Of a stretch of 64,000 nt of DNA, positions 61,141 through 64,000 are shown in pieces. The first letter of the stretch is position 1. Each line of letters opens with the position of its first letter. Source of the stretch: Hymenobacter sp. BRD128 (lineage in GTDB: Bacteria > Bacteroidota > Bacteroidia > Cytophagales > Hymenobacteraceae); assembly GCF_013256625.1 (NCBI RefSeq), contig NZ_CP053908.1, positions 3,658,001-3,722,000 on the forward strand, written 5' to 3'. Below the pieces are notes generated by a model, which saw only the letters and a list, made by a program, of their open reading frames with translations, searched no databases and was not told the DNA's origin. The position numbers and the translations under genes were made by a program.

Positions 61141-62058
61141 ATGCGCCACTGCGATTTGTGCGGAGCTACCCGCTTCGAGCCCCTACCCTTCTACTATCTC
61201 TTTGACGGCCAGCGCCTGCAAGGTACGCGCTGCCTGAACTGCGACCTCGCGTTTCTGGACCCGCAGCCCACGCCCGCGCAGCTCGAAAAGCTGTATGGCA
61301 AGGAATATTTCACCGACCGGCCCAACTACGACCGCACCGAGAAGGACAAGGCGTTTATCGAAGAAGGTAAAACTCTGGATTTGAGCAAGGTGAAGGAAGA
61401 CAAATTTACCCGCTACATGCAGCAGCACTATCCCGGCCGCCAATTTCGGTACCTGGAAGTGGGCTGCGGCCCCGGCTACACCCTCAAAAGCCTGCAAAGC
61501 CTGGGCTGGGAAACCCACGGCCTCGAAATAAGCGCCCACGCCGCCGACTACGCCCGCCGCGAGCTGGGCCTGCCGGTGGTGACCGGCAACATTGAAACCA
61601 CCGAGGACTTCGACGAAAACCAGTTTGACCTGGCCTACCTCGGCGATGTGCTGGAGCACCTGCTGTCGCCGGCGGCGGCCATCCGCAAATTTGGCCGCAT
61701 CCTGAGCCCCGGCGGGCTGCTGGTGCTCGCCCTGCCCAGCGTGACCAACCTGCCGAGCATGCGGCTAGGCTTCGCGGCCTACAAGGCCCTGGGCCGCCAG
61801 CGCCGCATGGATATTCCGCCCTATCACCTCTACGAGTTCACGCCGACCACCATTCGCAAGATGCTGACTAAGAATGGATTCTCGGTAGTCAACTTACTGA
61901 ACCCGGTGAAGGCGCCGGCCAACATCCGGCTAGGGGGCAACCTGGTGGAGCAGGCCGCCAAGCTCGGCACGCAGTACCCCACCTACTGGCTCAACCAACT
62001 TACGGGCCGCTTTGGCGACCGCATGTTCGTGGTGGCCCGCAATGAGAAGAAGGGCTAA
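61141..62058 (+). CDS. Class I SAM-dependent methyltransferase with zinc-ribbon N-terminus
   Basis: 305 residues from ATG 61141. Residues 1-40 hold two CxxC pairs (Cys4, Cys7, Cys31, Cys34), a zinc ribbon. The methyltransferase core follows: motif I RYLEVGCGPGYTLKSL, acidic end of strand 2 HGLEIS, DLAYLGDVLEHL and LSPGGLLVLALPSVTN. GKEYFTDRPNYDRTEKDKA between them is typical of sugar or surface-glycan C-methyltransferase relatives. Substrate unknown. Transcribed alone. Confidence 0.85.
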   Translation: MRHCDLCGATRFEPLPFYYLFDGQRLQGTRCLNCDLAFLDPQPTPAQLEKLYGKEYFTDRPNYDRTEKDKAFIEEGKTLDLSKVKEDKFTRYMQQHYPGRQFRYLEVGCGPGYTLKSLQSLGWETHGLEISAHAADYARRELGLPVVTGNIETTEDFDENQFDLAYLGDVLEHLLSPAAAIRKFGRILSPGGLLVLALPSVTNLPSMRLGFAAYKALGRQRRMDIPPYHLYEFTPTTIRKMLTKNGFSVVNLLNPVKAPANIRLGGNLVEQAAKLGTQYPTYWLNQLTGRFGDRMFVVARNEKKG

Positions 62059-62078
62059 CCCCAGCTTCGCGCTACTTT

Positions 62079-62492
62079 CTACTTGCGCTTCGAGTTGAAG
62101 ACCCCGCAGCTCCACAGCGCCGCCCCGATGAGCACGGGCTGCAAAAACAGCCGCAGGTAGCGCTTACGCTCGGTATCGAGGCCCAGCGCCGGCAAGGCGC
62201 TGAGATACTGATGGATATTGCCCGGAAAAACGGCGGCGTAAAATGCGGCCAGCCCGACGCCCATCGGCACTTTATAGCGCTTATTAAGCAGCATGAGCAG
62301 CCCAAGGCCGATTTCGGCCGCGCCCGATTCGAGCACCACGGTGTCTTTATCCTGGGGCACCCAGTCGGGCGCTTGGGCCTGAAAGGGCTGGCGGGCAAAG
62401 GTGAGGTGGCCAATGCCGGCCCCCACCATAAACGTGCCCATGCTGTAGCGCGCCACATTCTGCAAGGTGGTCGTCTTAACGTCGGTTGCCAT
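62079..62492 (-). CDS. DoxX-like membrane protein
   Basis: 137 residues from MATDVKTTT (62492). Four hydrophobic helices: VARYSMGTFMVGAGIGHLTF, SGAAEIGLGLLMLLN, VPMGVGLAAFYAAVFPGNIH and LFLQPVLIGAALWSCGVFN. Helix 1-2 with GIGHLTFARQPF resembles DoxX/DoxD-type small membrane proteins. Redox roles are known for some relatives, but none can be assigned here. Separate gene, 67 bp from the GreA-like gene. Confidence 0.75.
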   Translation of the reverse strand: MATDVKTTTLQNVARYSMGTFMVGAGIGHLTFARQPFQAQAPDWVPQDKDTVVLESGAAEIGLGLLMLLNKRYKVPMGVGLAAFYAAVFPGNIHQYLSALPALGLDTERKRYLRLFLQPVLIGAALWSCGVFNSKRK

Positions 62493-62559
62493 AAGGAAGT
62501 GGGGTAAGAGAAATGGTTTTTTCACATACGGCCCGCTGGCGGCCAGGGTGCGCCCGGCG

Positions 62560-63024
62560 CTAGCTTACGGCCTCGACCCGCACCTTTTTTCCATTAAACA
62601 GCACCTCGTCGCCCGCCCGCTTGCCGGCCAGCGCCGCCAGTATTGGCGCGGCTGGCGACACGGCCACAAACGCCTGCCCCTCGGCCGTGGCTAGCCGCCC
62701 CGCGCTGATGCTGACGTAAAACAGCCCCAAACTAGTGCTGGCCAGCGCCCCAAGCCGCACGGCATCGCTAGCCAGTTCAGGGTTGATTTTTTGCAAGTCG
62801 GCCAGCAGCTTTTGGGCCTCGTGCAGCTGCTGGGCGTGGCGGTCGCGCTCCTGCTGGGCCATCTCGCGGCCGGTTTCGTACTTGTCGCCCGCGCTGCTCT
62901 TGGTTTCAGAATTGGACGACTCCTGCGCAGCGGCCATGCCCGCGCGGGCCGCGTCGAGGCGCAGCTGCAGGTAGGCCAGGCAGGCGGCGTGAAAGGCAGT
63001 TTTGGGAGGCAGAAATTCGCTCAT
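62560..63024 (-). CDS. GreA/GreB-like protein
   Basis: 154 residues from ATG 63024. The first ~75 residues are a long charged coiled coil with ESSNSETKSSAGDKYETGRE and MAQQERDRHAQQLHEAQK, the Gre-factor type coiled-coil tip; the rest (VRLGALASTSLGLFYVSISA, ... AGDEVLFNGKKVRVEAV) is a GreA C-terminal-like FKBP fold. Gre factors rescue backtracked RNA polymerase. Homologues in this phylum are sometimes mislabelled 3-oxoacyl-ACP synthase. Its ATG overlaps the stop of the GH97 gene by 4 bp. Confidence 0.72.
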   Translation of the reverse strand: MSEFLPPKTAFHAACLAYLQLRLDAARAGMAAAQESSNSETKSSAGDKYETGREMAQQERDRHAQQLHEAQKLLADLQKINPELASDAVRLGALASTSLGLFYVSISAGRLATAEGQAFVAVSPAAPILAALAGKRAGDEVLFNGKKVRVEAVS

Positions 63025-64000
63025 CGTATTTTTTTTAGCGCTACTACCTGCCCGCCGCCACTGGCCAGGTCGAGCGGCAGCGCAGTTTGGCGGGTCACTG
63101 TCAGCGTTTTTTGCAGCAGGTGGTTGGGTTGCGTAGCTACATCGGGCGCGTCGGCCCAAAAACTGGCCTGGTACTCACCGGGGGGCAGGAAATCGAGCTT
63201 TAGCGAAAGGGTGCGGGGCTGGCTATTGTTTAGCGCGCCCACAAACCAGTCGGTGCCCTTGCGGCGGGCAATGCAGACGTACTGCGCCACTTCGGCCAGC
63301 GGCACGCGGGTTTCATCCCACACCGTGGGCAAGGCCCGGATGAAGTCAAAGCCCGGCTGGCCTTCGTAGGCGGTCGGGTAGTCGCACACCATCGTGAGGT
63401 AGCTTTCCAGCACCACGTACATGGCCAGCATGTGGGCGCGGGTGCCCACCATGAGCGGGCGCGTGTACTGGGGCCGAAACTGCGTCGGCGGCACCGCCCG
63501 GAAGCCACCCAGGTGGTAGTCGGTGGGCCCGGCCAGCAGGCGCGTGAAGGGCATGTTGATGTCGTGGTCGGGCGGCATGGCCGGGCCCCACTTGTTGTTT
63601 TCATAGTTGAGCGTGCCCTCGCGGGTTAGCTCATTGGGGTAGGTGCGGCTGAGGCCGGTAGGCTTAAACGCGCCGTGAAACTGAATGTGGATGTGGTGCT
63701 GCGCCGCTTTGCGCAGCATTTCTTCCTGCATGTTTACCATCTGCTGGTCGTCGCGGTCCATAAAATCGACCATCATGCCCTGCACGCCCCAGGCCTCAAA
63801 CTGCGCCAGTGCCTTATCGAGCTGCGCGTAAAATGGCTGCCAGTGCACCCACACCCGCAGCCCCACGCCCTGGCTTTTGGCGTAGTCGCCGAGGCGCTGC
63901 ATGTCGAGCCCCGGCACGGGTTTGGTCACGTCGGTGTGCGGGCCGGGCGCGTAGCCCTCCCCGTCGTTCTGGTACCAGGCCGCGTTGCCGTAGCCAATAA
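63021..64000 (-). CDS. Glycoside hydrolase family 97 (N-terminus beyond window)
   Basis: The frame is open to the window edge, giving the last ~326 residues of a normally ~650-residue enzyme. The (beta/alpha)8 barrel segment IGYGNAAWYQNDG, LRVWVHWQPFYAQLDKAL, WGVQGMMVDFMDRDDQ and HIQFHGAFKPTGLSRTYPNE is characteristic of GH97, secreted alpha-glucosidases or alpha-galactosidases. The C-terminal beta domain ends VVALKKIR. No downstream carbohydrate genes are visible; upstream ones would lie outside the window. Confidence 0.92.
   Translation of the reverse strand, partial: IGYGNAAWYQNDGEGYAPGPHTDVTKPVPGLDMQRLGDYAKSQGVGLRVWVHWQPFYAQLDKALAQFEAWGVQGMMVDFMDRDDQQMVNMQEEMLRKAAQHHIHIQFHGAFKPTGLSRTYPNELTREGTLNYENNKWGPAMPPDHDINMPFTRLLAGPTDYHLGGFRAVPPTQFRPQYTRPLMVGTRAHMLAMYVVLESYLTMVCDYPTAYEGQPGFDFIRALPTVWDETRVPLAEVAQYVCIARRKGTDWFVGALNNSQPRTLSLKLDFLPPGEYQASFWADAPDVATQPNHLLQKTLTVTRQTALPLDLASGGGQVVALKKIR

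Overview
The window looks like chromosome of a GC-rich Bacteroidota, most likely a Hymenobacter-type member of the Cytophagales. This rests on protein content (DUF4286, DUF6526 and DUF4382 families, TonB receptor with an N-terminal CarboxypepD_reg domain, PcrB-like prenylglyceryl phosphate synthase, YpdA, many secreted S9/M28/S33 peptidases), on TAnnTTTG-type -7 promoter elements, and on a high-GC coding style. I saw no rRNA, tRNA, CRISPR array, transposase, integrase or prophage. The content reads as core chromosome with small lineage-specific genes between housekeeping loci.

Layout. 1-1.9 kb: end of a DUF922 protein, two small paralogous membrane proteins and a DUF805 gene broken by one stop codon. 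1.9-12 kb: lipoamide dehydrogenase, a DUF4126 membrane protein, a Roadblock / single-TM / Roadblock gene trio, a Crp/Fnr regulator, then the E2 and E1 subunits of 2-oxoglutarate dehydrogenase. 12-18.6 kb: 3D-domain protein, MRJP-like lipoprotein, small hypotheticals and lipoproteins, and an ECF sigma factor followed by an anti-sigma/TonB fusion. 18.6-24.4 kb: three exported peptidases in a row, separated by long palindromes. 24.4-30 kb: a 58-residue ORF, fumC, GNAT, DgkA, DinB and thioredoxin-like genes. 30-38 kb: DUF4382 lipoprotein, giant AsmA-like protein, carboxylesterase, HtpG. 38-47 kb: His-rich exported protein plus TonB receptor (probable metal uptake), second sigma factor, ClpP, zinc phospholipase C-like protein, CDF metal exporter. 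47-56.4 kb: DUF6526, DUF4286, prolyl oligopeptidase behind a lipoprotein and an apparently frameshifted gene, then panD, UPF0104, rfaE2, a zinc peptidase, acyl-CoA dehydrogenase and an AraC regulator. 56.4-64 kb: prenylglyceryl phosphate synthase operon, DnaJ-TPR protein, YpdA, methyltransferase, DoxX-like protein, GreA-like protein overlapping a GH97 glycosidase cut by the window edge.

Functional themes are central carbon metabolism (odhA, odhB, lpd, fumC), protein quality control and peptide scavenging (clpP, htpG, S9/M28/S33 peptidases), metal handling (TonB receptor, CDF) and envelope biology (AsmA, UPF0104, DgkA, heptose activation).

Most noteworthy: the Roadblock/TM/Roadblock trio with tandem FNR-like palindromes upstream; the sigma plus anti-sigma-TonB fusion; a dispersed family of near-perfect palindromes, two copies of which keep the same 11-nt loop in opposite orientation; a probable frameshift at a G7 run near 50.58 kb; and a structured leader ahead of the putative metal receptor. 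All family names come from recognising sequence by eye; no search was run.
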